Positions 1-7,362 of a stretch of 41,344 bases of DNA are shown here, piece after piece. Below the pieces are notes generated by a model. That model was not told where the DNA came from, ran no database searches, and saw only the letters and a list, made by a program, of their open reading frames with translations. Made by a program: the position numbers and the translations under genes. Within the stretch, counting starts at the first letter, position 1. Every line of letters begins with the position of its first letter. Source of the DNA: a virus. The stretch spans positions 1 through 41,344 of the IMG/VR virus record IMGVR_UViG_3300042981_000127; one strand, 5' to 3'.

Positions 1-76
1 AGCATGGCGGGCGACTTCTCCGCCGCGCTGCGCTCCCGTCCTCTGGACGTGGAGCTCCGCCGGCTCGTCAAGCCCA
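1..76. repeat. Terminal direct repeat, left copy
   Basis: Bases 1 to 76 are identical to bases 41269 to 41344, the last bases of the window. This is what a circular or circularly permuted phage genome gives when an assembler leaves a k-mer overlap at the ends. The repeat lies inside a small gene that reads through the join, so it is coding sequence and not a separate element. A true short physical terminal repeat cannot be excluded from sequence alone. Confidence 0.95.
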
Positions 77-117
77 TGGTTCGGGCCCTGAAAACTCGGA
101 GGTCTGCGAAGATATGA
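1..117 (+). CDS. Small basic protein spanning the join (3' part)
   Basis: This is the 3' part of a 66-aa gene that starts with GTG at 41185 and continues across the circular join into base 1 in the same frame, ending at the TGA at 115-117. The protein is rich in Arg, starts MSGRSRRATLARP and ends TRRSAKI. Its start overlaps the stop of the 201-aa gene ending at 41188 (GTGA), and its stop overlaps the helicase start at 114 (ATGA). Such overlaps on both sides indicate translational coupling in one operon. The family is not recognised; the basic composition would suit nucleic acid binding, but that is a guess. Confidence 0.75.
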   Translation, partial: SMAGDFSAALRSRPLDVELRRLVKPMVRALKTRRSAKI

Positions 118-1706
118 GTCGGATCAGTGAGCTCCGTCGGCGCGATTGGCGGGACGGCTCGGACGACGCAGTAACGGAGCTCACTGAGGCCCTGAAAACT
201 CCGTGCGGCCAGCAGCATCTCCGGCCGATTCAGGCCGTGGCGATTCGGGAGGCCCTCCGGGTGGGGGGCTTGCTCTTGAACGCCCGGGTGGGCGCCGGCA
301 AGACGCTGGTTGCGGCGCTGTTGGCCACCCTGTACGAAGACGTGCGGCCGCTGATGATCGTCCCGGGTGGCTTCGACGGCAAGACGGACCGGGAGCTGGA
401 GGTCTACCGAGAACACTGGCATCTGAGCCACCAGATCCAGATCATCACCTACTCGGACCTCGCCCGCGACGTGGACGAGCGAATCTTTCGCGCCTACCAG
501 CCGGGCGCGCTGATTTGTGACGAGGTGGACAAGCTCCGGCGCGTCTCGGGCGCCTCCGGCTCCGGAACGGCCAAGCGCGTAGCGTCATATATGGCCACTT
601 TCCCCGAGACCATGGTGTTCGCCATGTCCGGGACGCTTTTCAAGGAAGGCCTGCGAGACTTTGGTCACATAGCCAACTGGGCCCTGAAAGGCTCGGCGCC
701 CGTCCCGCGGCTTCCAGTCGAGATCGATTGCTGGCACCGCGGCCTAAAGGGCGATCAGGGCATGTGGCCGAAGATGCGCCAGGCGCTCGGGATCGACGCG
801 GGCGTGGACATCCGGAAGGCCTTCCGGGAGCGGCTGTTCGAGACCGAGGGCGTGATTATATCGGTCGACCAATTCAACGACGTCCCGCTGACCCTGGAGA
901 CGATCGCGCTGGATACGGGCCTGGAGGACGTGCTCCAAACCCTCTACACGACCGGAGAGACGCCCGACGGTCTGGACATCCTGGAGGACGGCGGAGACGA
1001 GGCGGACGCTGGAGCGGGCACCACGTGGGCCGCGGAGCGCCAGATCGCGCTAGGCTTCTACTATAAGCCGGTCCCTCCCCCGCCGGTGCCCTGGCTCCTG
1101 GCTCGGAAGGCGTACGCCAAGCTGGTCCGGCGCATGTTGGCCCGTGGGCTGTTTAACACGGAATTACAGGTCCGCCGCTGGGCCGAGAGAGAAGAGAACG
1201 CGACTTGGCTGAAGTGGAAGGCCATTCATCCGACGTTCGAGCCGCGGTTCGTGCCCGTCTGGCTCGACACGCGCGCGCTGGAGCACTGCAAGCGCTGGGG
1301 CCGCGACGGCGGGATCGTCTGGACGGATCACCGGGCGTTCGCGCAACGGCTCGCCGCGGAGACGGGGTGGCGCCTGTTTGGGCCTGGTGGTGTGGATCCC
1401 ACCGGGCTCCCGATCGAGCTCTGCACCGACCGCACGATCATCGCCTCGCGCCAGGCCAACGGCACGGGCCGGAACCTCCAGCGGTGGCATAGAGGGCTGA
1501 TCACGGCCATGCCGGGGAACGGGCGGGACGCGGAACAGCTCTTTGGGCGTCAGCACCGCGAGGGTCAGACGCGCCCGGTCGAGATGTCGATCCTTTTCGG
1601 GTGCCGAGCCCACATGAACGACCTGCGCAAGGTTGTCAGCCTCTCCGAACAAGAGGCTGAAGAGATGGGACGTACGAACAAGATCTTGACCGCCACGTGG
1701 CGATGA
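114..1706 (+). CDS. SNF2/DEAD-like superfamily 2 helicase
   Basis: A 530-aa superfamily 2 ATPase, probably a DNA translocase or helicase in phage replication or recombination. Walker A (NARVGAGKT) lies at residues 56-64, the Walker B/DEXD-type box (CDEVDK) at 135-140 with DEVD at 136-139, and motif III (MSGT) near 171-174. The C-terminal half has the motif V/VI region typical of this class, including GTGRNLQ and EQLFGRQHREGQ. The length and layout match phage SNF2-like helicases. The start overlaps the previous stop as ATGA, with GGAGG about 11 nt upstream. It is followed at once by the phosphoribosyltransferase gene (another ATGA overlap). The substrate cannot be told from the sequence. Confidence 0.88.
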   Translation: MSRISELRRRDWRDGSDDAVTELTEALKTPCGQQHLRPIQAVAIREALRVGGLLLNARVGAGKTLVAALLATLYEDVRPLMIVPGGFDGKTDRELEVYREHWHLSHQIQIITYSDLARDVDERIFRAYQPGALICDEVDKLRRVSGASGSGTAKRVASYMATFPETMVFAMSGTLFKEGLRDFGHIANWALKGSAPVPRLPVEIDCWHRGLKGDQGMWPKMRQALGIDAGVDIRKAFRERLFETEGVIISVDQFNDVPLTLETIALDTGLEDVLQTLYTTGETPDGLDILEDGGDEADAGAGTTWAAERQIALGFYYKPVPPPPVPWLLARKAYAKLVRRMLARGLFNTELQVRRWAEREENATWLKWKAIHPTFEPRFVPVWLDTRALEHCKRWGRDGGIVWTDHRAFAQRLAAETGWRLFGPGGVDPTGLPIELCTDRTIIASRQANGTGRNLQRWHRGLITAMPGNGRDAEQLFGRQHREGQTRPVEMSILFGCRAHMNDLRKVVSLSEQEAEEMGRTNKILTATWR

Positions 1707-2236
1707 TGCAGGATAACCCCATGACAAAAACGCACTCGTTCCCCAGTGAAGCGAAAAACCCCATGATGAAAACGTACTCCCTCTATCTAAACAGCGTCTA
1801 TAAGACAGAGCGCTTTCAGAAAACGGTCCGGGCCATGGTGATCCGCCTGGCGTCCGTCGGGGACGACTTCGACGCGATCGTTTTTCGGGGCTCCAGCGGC
1901 GCCGCTCTCGGCTATGTGCTGGGGTATCTACTTGAAAAACCAATCATCAACTGCCGAAAGGCGGGCGAGAACTCCCATTCACAAAACAAGGTGGAGGGTT
2001 GCTACGGGGCCGCGCGAATTGCCGTTGTGGATGACTTCGTGTGCTCGGGAAAAACGATCCGGGTCATCCTGGAAGACGTGGGTACGGCGTACGAACAACT
2101 CGGGTTTAAGATCCCGGTTTTCGCCCACCTGTTCCTCTACGCCGCGCGTTGCGGCGACAGCGCCGAAAGCGTACGCGCCGAGATCGGCCCCGAAGCGCTG
2201 CACACCAAGATCCACCTACACTTCGATTCATACTAA
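1703..2236 (+). CDS. Type I phosphoribosyltransferase-like protein
   Basis: A 177-aa protein with the PRPP-binding signature of type I phosphoribosyltransferases: hydrophobic strand, two acidic residues and a Gly-Lys-Thr loop (VVDDFVCSGKT, residues 108-118). An upstream loop, FRGSSGAA, lies near residue 61. These enzymes transfer phosphoribose between PRPP and a base, or act as regulators. No flag for a particular base (orotate, adenine, xanthine) is visible. The first 22 residues contain an imperfect repeat of NPMTKT/NPMMKT, so the true start could be ATG 1721, which has AGGA in front, instead of ATG 1703, which overlaps the helicase stop. It could serve nucleotide salvage or counter host depletion of nucleotides; both are inference. 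Confidence 0.75.
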   Translation: MMQDNPMTKTHSFPSEAKNPMMKTYSLYLNSVYKTERFQKTVRAMVIRLASVGDDFDAIVFRGSSGAALGYVLGYLLEKPIINCRKAGENSHSQNKVEGCYGAARIAVVDDFVCSGKTIRVILEDVGTAYEQLGFKIPVFAHLFLYAARCGDSAESVRAEIGPEALHTKIHLHFDSY

Positions 2237-2262
2237 CGGGCGGAAGCCCGAAAGGAGCCAAT

Positions 2263-2820
2263 ATGGCACTGAACTTGGACACGGAAGAAGCCGTAGACTA
2301 CGGCGCAGGCAACACCCCACTCTTGAACGTCTCGAACGACTTTCTGGGGGAATTCGATCTGGCCCTGCTTGGGTACGTCGAGCTGGTGTCGGAGGCCGAG
2401 CGGGAGCTCCGCCGGCGGGAGCTGGCAATCGAGCTTGGCGTCAAGGCCGACGCAATCACGGACGACCAACTTCCCCGCGTGGCTTACAACGGCGCGTGTG
2501 ATATCGCGACGGTCCAGATCCTGGCGAGCGACAATGACGCGGTCAAGCCTGGCTCGGCGTGGGCGCTGTGGTTCGATCAGGACGCGACCGGAAAGGCGGT
2601 GAAGTTCGCGGCGGGTCGGATTCGCCAATTCATGGCCGCGTGCATGGGGGAAGATCCGAAGTCGAATCAGTTCAAGGCCAACAATGCGAGACAGGCGCTG
2701 CTCTCCACCGACCTCTCCAGCGGGGAAGCACGCGTCCACTTGTCGCGCCGGGAGCGTCAGGGGAAGGGCGAATACGCCGGACAGACGTTCGGGAACGATC
2801 GTTACTCTCCCCTGGAATGA
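2263..2820 (+). CDS. Unknown protein, possible ssDNA-binding type
   Basis: A 185-aa protein preceded by a strong AAAGGAG site 5 nt before ATG 2263. It has an N-terminal half with helices rich in Glu and Arg, a central region (YNGACDIATVQIL, then SAWALWFDQDATGK), and a basic C-terminus with a pattern like KGEYAGQTFGNDR. The operon position among helicase, methyltransferase and polymerase genes and the short C-terminal strand pattern would suit a small replication accessory protein such as an OB-fold single-strand-binding protein. I cannot see enough to assign a family, so the function is left open. Confidence 0.6.
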   Translation: MALNLDTEEAVDYGAGNTPLLNVSNDFLGEFDLALLGYVELVSEAERELRRRELAIELGVKADAITDDQLPRVAYNGACDIATVQILASDNDAVKPGSAWALWFDQDATGKAVKFAAGRIRQFMAACMGEDPKSNQFKANNARQALLSTDLSSGEARVHLSRRERQGKGEYAGQTFGNDRYSPLE

Positions 2821-2903
2821 AAAACCAGGCGCTCCCCGGGGCGGCGCACCGATGGCTACGCGTCTACCACCACCGCCCCGGCTGGAGCCAAAAGGATTCC
2901 GTC

Positions 2904-3080
2904 ATGAAGCCCGACAAGCTCACACAACCCCGCGCCTACAAGGCCTGGGTCCGGAAGCAGGTAGCCACTTGGGATCCGGCAGACGACCGAGGCGGCCCGA
3001 CCGTTTACGTCCCGCGCTTCAATGGGATCCGGGCGGCCGATATCGAAAACGAGGACGACAATGCACCAAAAGATTCTTGA
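2904..3080 (+). CDS. Small hypothetical protein
   Basis: A 58-aa protein beginning MKPDKLTQPRAYK. ATG 2904 is preceded by AAAGGA at a normal distance. An alternative start at ATG 2817 overlaps the previous stop as ATGA and would add 29 residues, but that extension translates the ribosome-binding region and looks non-coding. The C-terminus overlaps the next gene by 20 bp. It resembles no family I recognise. Confidence 0.55.
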   Translation: MKPDKLTQPRAYKAWVRKQVATWDPADDRGGPTVYVPRFNGIRAADIENEDDNAPKDS

Positions 3081-3351
3081 GGTCCTAGAAAGCTTCCGGA
3101 TTCGGGCAACAGATCAGGCCCTCCAAGGCCGTATGTGTTACACCCAGGAAGCTTTCCGACTAGCCTACAACGAGCTCCAGGTGGCGTGCTTGGACGCTGA
3201 CCGAGAGACGGAGCCGCAGAATCTGATCGCGTTCGTGCCGCCGGCGTGCGTCGCCCTGGTCCACGAAGCCCTCCACTTCAACCCGCACCAAGAGGACGGC
3301 TGGGAATCTCTCGGCCATGCTGCGCTGGCTATCCAGTCGGGTCTGTCATGA
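3061..3351 (+). CDS. Small hypothetical protein
   Basis: A 96-aa protein beginning MHQKILEVLESF. It is mainly helical by composition, with no signal peptide or membrane segment. It starts inside the end of the previous gene, and its TGA overlaps the ATG of the methyltransferase (ATGA at 3348-3351), so it is part of the same translationally coupled operon. The family is not recognised. Confidence 0.65.
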   Translation: MHQKILEVLESFRIRATDQALQGRMCYTQEAFRLAYNELQVACLDADRETEPQNLIAFVPPACVALVHEALHFNPHQEDGWESLGHAALAIQSGLS

Positions 3352-3854
3352 ACCGTCAGACGCCCATGAAGCCCGAAGATGACATCCGGGAGACGCCTCC
3401 AGAGCTGTTCGCGGCCCTCCACGCGCGCTTCCACTTCACGCTAGATGCGTGTGCCACCCCGCAAAACGCCAAGCTCCCGCGCTTCAATTCCGAGGCGGAG
3501 CCGGACAAGTTCGCATGGCGCGGGGAGCGCGTGTTCTTCAATCCTCCGTTTTCCCAGTGTCGGGAGTGGGTGGTCAAAGGATGGATCGGCGAGGCAGAGC
3601 TGGCCGTGGGCCTTGTCCCGGCCACGCGCACGGAACAGCCGTGGTGGCACGAGCTGATTGAGCCGTACCGCGACCGTCGCGATACGGAGAACCTCCGCAC
3701 CGAATTCCTCAAAGGCCGAATCAAGTTCCTCGAAAACGGCGGGCCGATCTACCGCAAGAACAAGGACGGCACGCTTTGGATCAACCCGAAAACCGGGGAG
3801 CCGCAGATCAGCTCCCCGAAGTTCGGGTGTGTCCTGCTGATCTGGGGGCGGTGA
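3348..3854 (+). CDS. dam: Phage N6-adenine DNA methyltransferase (Dam-like)
   Basis: A 168-aa protein with the layout of phage N-6-adenine methyltransferases: an N-terminal TPPELFAAL segment, then FTLDACATPQNA (residues 30-41) and the catalytic NPPF motif (VFFNPPFS, 62-69). The second half contains ALVP-like strands ending in GCVLLIWGR. These enzymes transfer a methyl group from S-adenosylmethionine to adenine, often to hide phage DNA from host restriction. The target site cannot be deduced. The start overlaps the upstream stop (ATGA), and the stop overlaps the next micro-gene (TGATG). Confidence 0.85.
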   Translation: MNRQTPMKPEDDIRETPPELFAALHARFHFTLDACATPQNAKLPRFNSEAEPDKFAWRGERVFFNPPFSQCREWVVKGWIGEAELAVGLVPATRTEQPWWHELIEPYRDRRDTENLRTEFLKGRIKFLENGGPIYRKNKDGTLWINPKTGEPQISSPKFGCVLLIWGR

Positions 3855-3952
3855 TGGTGAACCCGCAAGCACTCAGCGCGGCAATCGCGTTTTTCTCCCT
3901 AGTGGCTCTCGTCCTCCTGATTGTGGTGCCCGATGATCCCAACAGCCCTTGA
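3854..3952 (+). CDS. 32-aa single-pass membrane peptide
   Basis: A very short gene starting at ATG 3854, which shares its A with the methyltransferase stop. The product starts MVNPQALSAAIAFF and contains one long hydrophobic helix of about 20 residues, then an acidic tail (DDPNSP). It overlaps the 5' end of the polymerase gene by 20 bp, so translation is probably coupled on both sides. A tiny membrane peptide squeezed in front of a replication gene may anchor something at the membrane or act as a host-takeover peptide. The role is unknown. Confidence 0.5.
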   Translation: MVNPQALSAAIAFFSLVALVLLIVVPDDPNSP

Positions 3953-5885
3953 CTTTGAGACGATCTGCTTTGCGCCCGGCATGATGGCCCCGCCGGTCGT
4001 GTGCGCGTCGACCTACCATCCCCAGGACGGGCTCCGTCTCTGGGCAACGGACCAACTGGAAGAATTGCTGGACCGGCTCCTGGAACAGGGGGAGCCAATT
4101 CTGGGGCACGGGTTTGCCTACGACGCTTGTTGCTGGCTCGAATGGTTCCCCAAACAGAAAGCGAGGCTGTGGCAAGCCTATGAAAAAGACCTTATCAAAG
4201 ACTCGATTGATACAGAGCGAATCATTGAGATTGGAACCGGGATTCGCGGGAAGCTCGCGTTGGATGAGCTTGCCCGACGATACGGAATTGAGGTTCGAAA
4301 GTCTTGTGTACGGACAGACTTCGGCCGGTACTACGGGAGGCCGATCTCCGAATACACGGCGGAGCACGTTCGCTATATGGGCGGTGACGCCGCGGAGCTC
4401 TGGAGCCTCTACAAGCGCCAGCGCTCCCGAGGGCTCGTCTCCGACAAGGATCTAGGGGAGCTCGTCCGGTCGAGCCTCTGGCTTCGACTCTGCTCGAACT
4501 ACGGGATCCGCACCGACCCGACTCGCGTGCACGCGCTGGAGCAATCAACCCAGGAACTGGTGAACGAGCTCACCGAGGCCGCGCAGGAGTGGGGGGGCAT
4601 GCAAACGACGCGCACGGCCAAGCAGATCCGCGAGAACGCTTGGTTTTCGCGGAACATGAAGCAGATCAAGGCCCTCGTGGCGGCCGCGTACGGGGAGCGC
4701 GGGGTCCCGAGGACGGACGGGTGGGGCGACGCAAAGCGCGACGGCACGCTGGAGGCCAAGATCCTGAAAGACGCGCTTTTCGGAATCTCGACCTCCAGGG
4801 AGGTCTTGGAGGAATCGGGCGATCCGCGCCTGGAGATGATCGCGGAGCTGGCGGAGCTCTTGGCCGTCCGGAACAAGGACGTCAAGATGCTCATGGCTGG
4901 ATGTGACGCGCCAATCCACACGCGATTCGGTTATGCGGCCACGACGCGCACGACCAGCTCTGGACCGAACCTCCAAAACTTCCGCCGCAAAGCCGGGATC
5001 CGGGAGTGTTTGCTACCGCGGCCCGGCTGCTGTTTCATCGAAACGGACTACCCTAGCTTGGAGCTCTTCACGCTGGCGCAGGTCTGCTCGTGGAAGCTGG
5101 GCCGGCGCGACCTCGTGGACAACATGAACCACGGCCGGGATTACCACGCGGTGATCGGAGCCAGCATTCTCGGAACGACATACGAGGACGTGATCAAGCG
5201 TATGAAGACGGATCCCGACGTCAAAGCCGCGCGAGATTGTGGGAAGTATGGGAACTATGGTCTCTGTGGCTACATGACCGATCCCGAGACGTTCGCATTC
5301 TACGTCAACCACGGCTCCCGGACCGAGGACAACCCCAAAGGGCTCCAGTGGTCGACCGATAAGGCGGCCGACGTCATGAAGCTGTGGCGAAAGAACGCAA
5401 AGGATCCTGTGGCGTTTCTCCGCTACATTGATACACTCAAGAATGGCCTGGGGCTTTATGACGTTCAGATTCCTGGCACAACTATTGTTCGCCGTGGTTG
5501 CACTCGAACTGCGGCAGCGAACACACACTTTCAAGGCCTCGGCGCGGTCGTGGCTCGCCGCGCGGGCTGGAAGATCGCGAAGGCCCAGTACATTACCGGC
5601 GAGATGCCCAGCCGGACGGTGCTGTTTATCCACGACGCATTCGTGGCGGAGTGCCGGCTCGAAGTTCGAAGCCAAGTAGCCGAGGTCCAGGAGCGCTGCA
5701 TGGCCGAGGCGCTAACCGAGGTCTGCCCCGACATGCACATCACGCCGATCCTGGACGCAACCCGCGCCCGCAAAGTCCCCGGGCGCGACTGCATGATCAT
5801 CGACTCGGCCGCCATGGATCACTACTCGAAAAACGCCAAACACAAGCGCGACGAGGCCGGAGACCTGGTCGTGTGCGCATGCTGA
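3933..5885 (+). CDS. Family A DNA polymerase with 3'-5' exonuclease
   Basis: A 650-aa replicative polymerase. Exonuclease residues are visible: D7 and E9 (LDFET), D64 (GHGFAYD) and the Y148-x3-D152 pair. The polymerase part has motif A (D372 and E377), motif B (R434, K438, Y442) and motif C (H567-D568). The Tyr at the position of E. coli Pol I F762 is as in T7 polymerase. Three departures from the family are notable: motif A reads DYPSLELF, motif B ends GY where YG is usual, and motif C reads HDA where HDE is usual. The catalytic Asp residues are kept, so it should be active. ATG 3933 lies inside the micro-gene in front. The 5' nuclease domain of Pol I is absent, as in other phages. Confidence 0.93.
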   Translation: MIPTALDFETICFAPGMMAPPVVCASTYHPQDGLRLWATDQLEELLDRLLEQGEPILGHGFAYDACCWLEWFPKQKARLWQAYEKDLIKDSIDTERIIEIGTGIRGKLALDELARRYGIEVRKSCVRTDFGRYYGRPISEYTAEHVRYMGGDAAELWSLYKRQRSRGLVSDKDLGELVRSSLWLRLCSNYGIRTDPTRVHALEQSTQELVNELTEAAQEWGGMQTTRTAKQIRENAWFSRNMKQIKALVAAAYGERGVPRTDGWGDAKRDGTLEAKILKDALFGISTSREVLEESGDPRLEMIAELAELLAVRNKDVKMLMAGCDAPIHTRFGYAATTRTTSSGPNLQNFRRKAGIRECLLPRPGCCFIETDYPSLELFTLAQVCSWKLGRRDLVDNMNHGRDYHAVIGASILGTTYEDVIKRMKTDPDVKAARDCGKYGNYGLCGYMTDPETFAFYVNHGSRTEDNPKGLQWSTDKAADVMKLWRKNAKDPVAFLRYIDTLKNGLGLYDVQIPGTTIVRRGCTRTAAANTHFQGLGAVVARRAGWKIAKAQYITGEMPSRTVLFIHDAFVAECRLEVRSQVAEVQERCMAEALTEVCPDMHITPILDATRARKVPGRDCMIIDSAAMDHYSKNAKHKRDEAGDLVVCAC

Positions 5886-5898
5886 AGGAGAAGACCGC

Positions 5899-6381
5899 AT
5901 GTACCTACCAGAAGACGACGAAGTCCGAAAAGACGGCCCGATGTTTCGCGGACTAGCCGGCTACTTCCCTGCCGCCTTGTTCGAGGTCGCGGCGCACAGC
6001 CTAGACAGCGATCGGAAGCACAACCCTGGAGCGACCGAGGGCCCGACGTGGGCGCGCGGCAAGAGCTCCGATCACGAGGACTGCATCATCCGGCACGTTA
6101 TCGACGCGGGACCGCGGCGCGGGGCACTAGGATTCCCCGAATGGCTCCTGAAGCTGTTCCCGGGTAGCTCCGCGCGGGACGCCCGCCGCTACCACCTTCG
6201 GTGTCTGGCTTGGCGCGCGCTAGCCCTTCTCCAAGAGGACTGCGAAGCTACAGGATCGGCAGCGGGCGTCAGCGCCCGATTCCAGGCGCCGGCGGACGAG
6301 CCGACCGTGATCCTCCAGCGCGAGCCGGATGTGGAGATCGACCGCTTCGCCGCGCTGAAGGGAGGCCCCGATGCTGGCTAA
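5899..6381 (+). CDS. DUF5664-like dATP/dGTP diphosphohydrolase
   Basis: A 160-aa protein with the helical pattern of the DUF5664 family (dATP/dGTP diphosphohydrolase N-terminal type): FPAALFEVAAHSL, a W-containing loop, then DHEDCIIRHVIDAG and a final YHLRCLAWRALALLQ helix. The paired Glu/Asp and His residues of these helices would bind the metal and the nucleotide. Members in 2-aminoadenine phages remove competing dNTPs, but no PurZ-like gene is seen here, so pool adjustment or host interference is more likely. GAAGGAG stands 8 nt before the ATG, and the gene overlaps the next by 11 bp. Confidence 0.65.
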   Translation: MYLPEDDEVRKDGPMFRGLAGYFPAALFEVAAHSLDSDRKHNPGATEGPTWARGKSSDHEDCIIRHVIDAGPRRGALGFPEWLLKLFPGSSARDARRYHLRCLAWRALALLQEDCEATGSAAGVSARFQAPADEPTVILQREPDVEIDRFAALKGGPDAG

Positions 6382-6856
6382 GGCGTGGCGGTGGTTCAAG
6401 GGGACGAAACACCCGTGGGTCTGGCGCCGCGTGCTGCAGCGGCCCGACTCGCCGCCATATATGATCCGCTACCAGCTCCTCGTTACGCGCTGGCTCGTGA
6501 TCTACATCAACAAGATCCTGACGCCCGACTGGGATGCCCGCCTGCACACACACCCGTGGCGCCGCGCCTACTCGCTGAAGCTCCGCGGCGGGTATTGGGA
6601 GCGCATTCCGGCCGCGCACGCCAACCGATGCACCGGGGAGCTCGGGCTGGGGCGATGTCAGGACAAGGGGACGATCTTAATCCACCACCCGCGCCGCTGG
6701 AGCCGAATCCCCGAAAAGCACAGGATCGTCCAGCTCGACGGGCAACAGCCGTGCACCACGCTGTTTGTTGGCCTGGGGAATCCTCGGCCGTGGGGCTTCG
6801 AGAATGACGACGGCTCCGTGACGGACGGTCCGAGCTCCGCAGCGAGGCGCCCATGA
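6371..6856 (+). CDS. Cupin-fold protein
   Basis: A 161-aa protein with a cupin-like pattern: LHTHPWRRAYSLKLRGGY in the middle (metal-ligand His residues in HTHPW) and, later, HRIVQLDG and a final strand before NPRPWGF. Proteins with this layout occur in many phages and are annotated only as cupin. The N-terminus is rich in Trp and Arg. The start has GGAGG upstream; the end overlaps the resolvase start (ATGA). The substrate is unknown. Confidence 0.7.
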   Translation: MLAKAWRWFKGTKHPWVWRRVLQRPDSPPYMIRYQLLVTRWLVIYINKILTPDWDARLHTHPWRRAYSLKLRGGYWERIPAAHANRCTGELGLGRCQDKGTILIHHPRRWSRIPEKHRIVQLDGQQPCTTLFVGLGNPRPWGFENDDGSVTDGPSSAARRP

Positions 6857-7362
6857 TGCTCATGGCGTGTGACCAGAGTGTTCGGGGGTTTGCCTACGCG
6901 GCGGCCCCAACATTCTGGGGCGGCGATTGGGCCAAGGTCGTCACGGGCCGGTTCGATGGCGGTCAGGTTCCGAAGGGAGATGCGGCGGGTGCGCTGTACC
7001 GACTCCACCGGCTGTTTCGCCTCGTAGACGGCGCGATCTGCGAGGTGAACCCGAACGTGGTTGGCTTCGAGAGCTACGGCTTTTCGGCCAAGCCCGACAC
7101 GAACGTGGTGGAGCTCGTTGGAGCGCTGAAGCTCCGCCTGCTGGACTATGGGAAAGACGTCCTGACCGTGAACCAGAGCTCCGCCCGAAAGCTCTTGCTC
7201 GGCAAGGTTCCCCGCAGCGGGGATGGGGCGAAAAAGGCGGTCAAGCGGACACTGGTGGCCGCCGGCGCTCCCGAGGGCCTGTCGTTAGACGTGACAGATG
7301 CGATGTGCATTCTCAATTCGATGATGGCGGATCACGGAGGGCTCTGTTTTGCAAACGCTTGA
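6853..7362 (+). CDS. RuvC-like Holliday junction resolvase
   Basis: A 169-aa RNase H-fold nuclease. Catalytic acids fit the RuvC pattern: D7 in the first strand (MACDQSVRG), E73 (VGFESYGF), and D146 and D149 near the end (LDVTDAMCIL). The basic segment GDGAKKAVKR before the last acids is also typical. It would cut branched DNA formed in replication and recombination before packaging. An alternative start at ATG 6856 is one codon shorter. The gene overlaps the following one by 14 bp. Confidence 0.82.
   Translation: MMLMACDQSVRGFAYAAAPTFWGGDWAKVVTGRFDGGQVPKGDAAGALYRLHRLFRLVDGAICEVNPNVVGFESYGFSAKPDTNVVELVGALKLRLLDYGKDVLTVNQSSARKLLLGKVPRSGDGAKKAVKRTLVAAGAPEGLSLDVTDAMCILNSMMADHGGLCFANA

Noticed and set aside
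5899-6381. A 2-aminoadenine (Z) genome system.
   Set aside because: Only a DUF5664-like hydrolase is present; no PurZ or DatZ-like gene was found.
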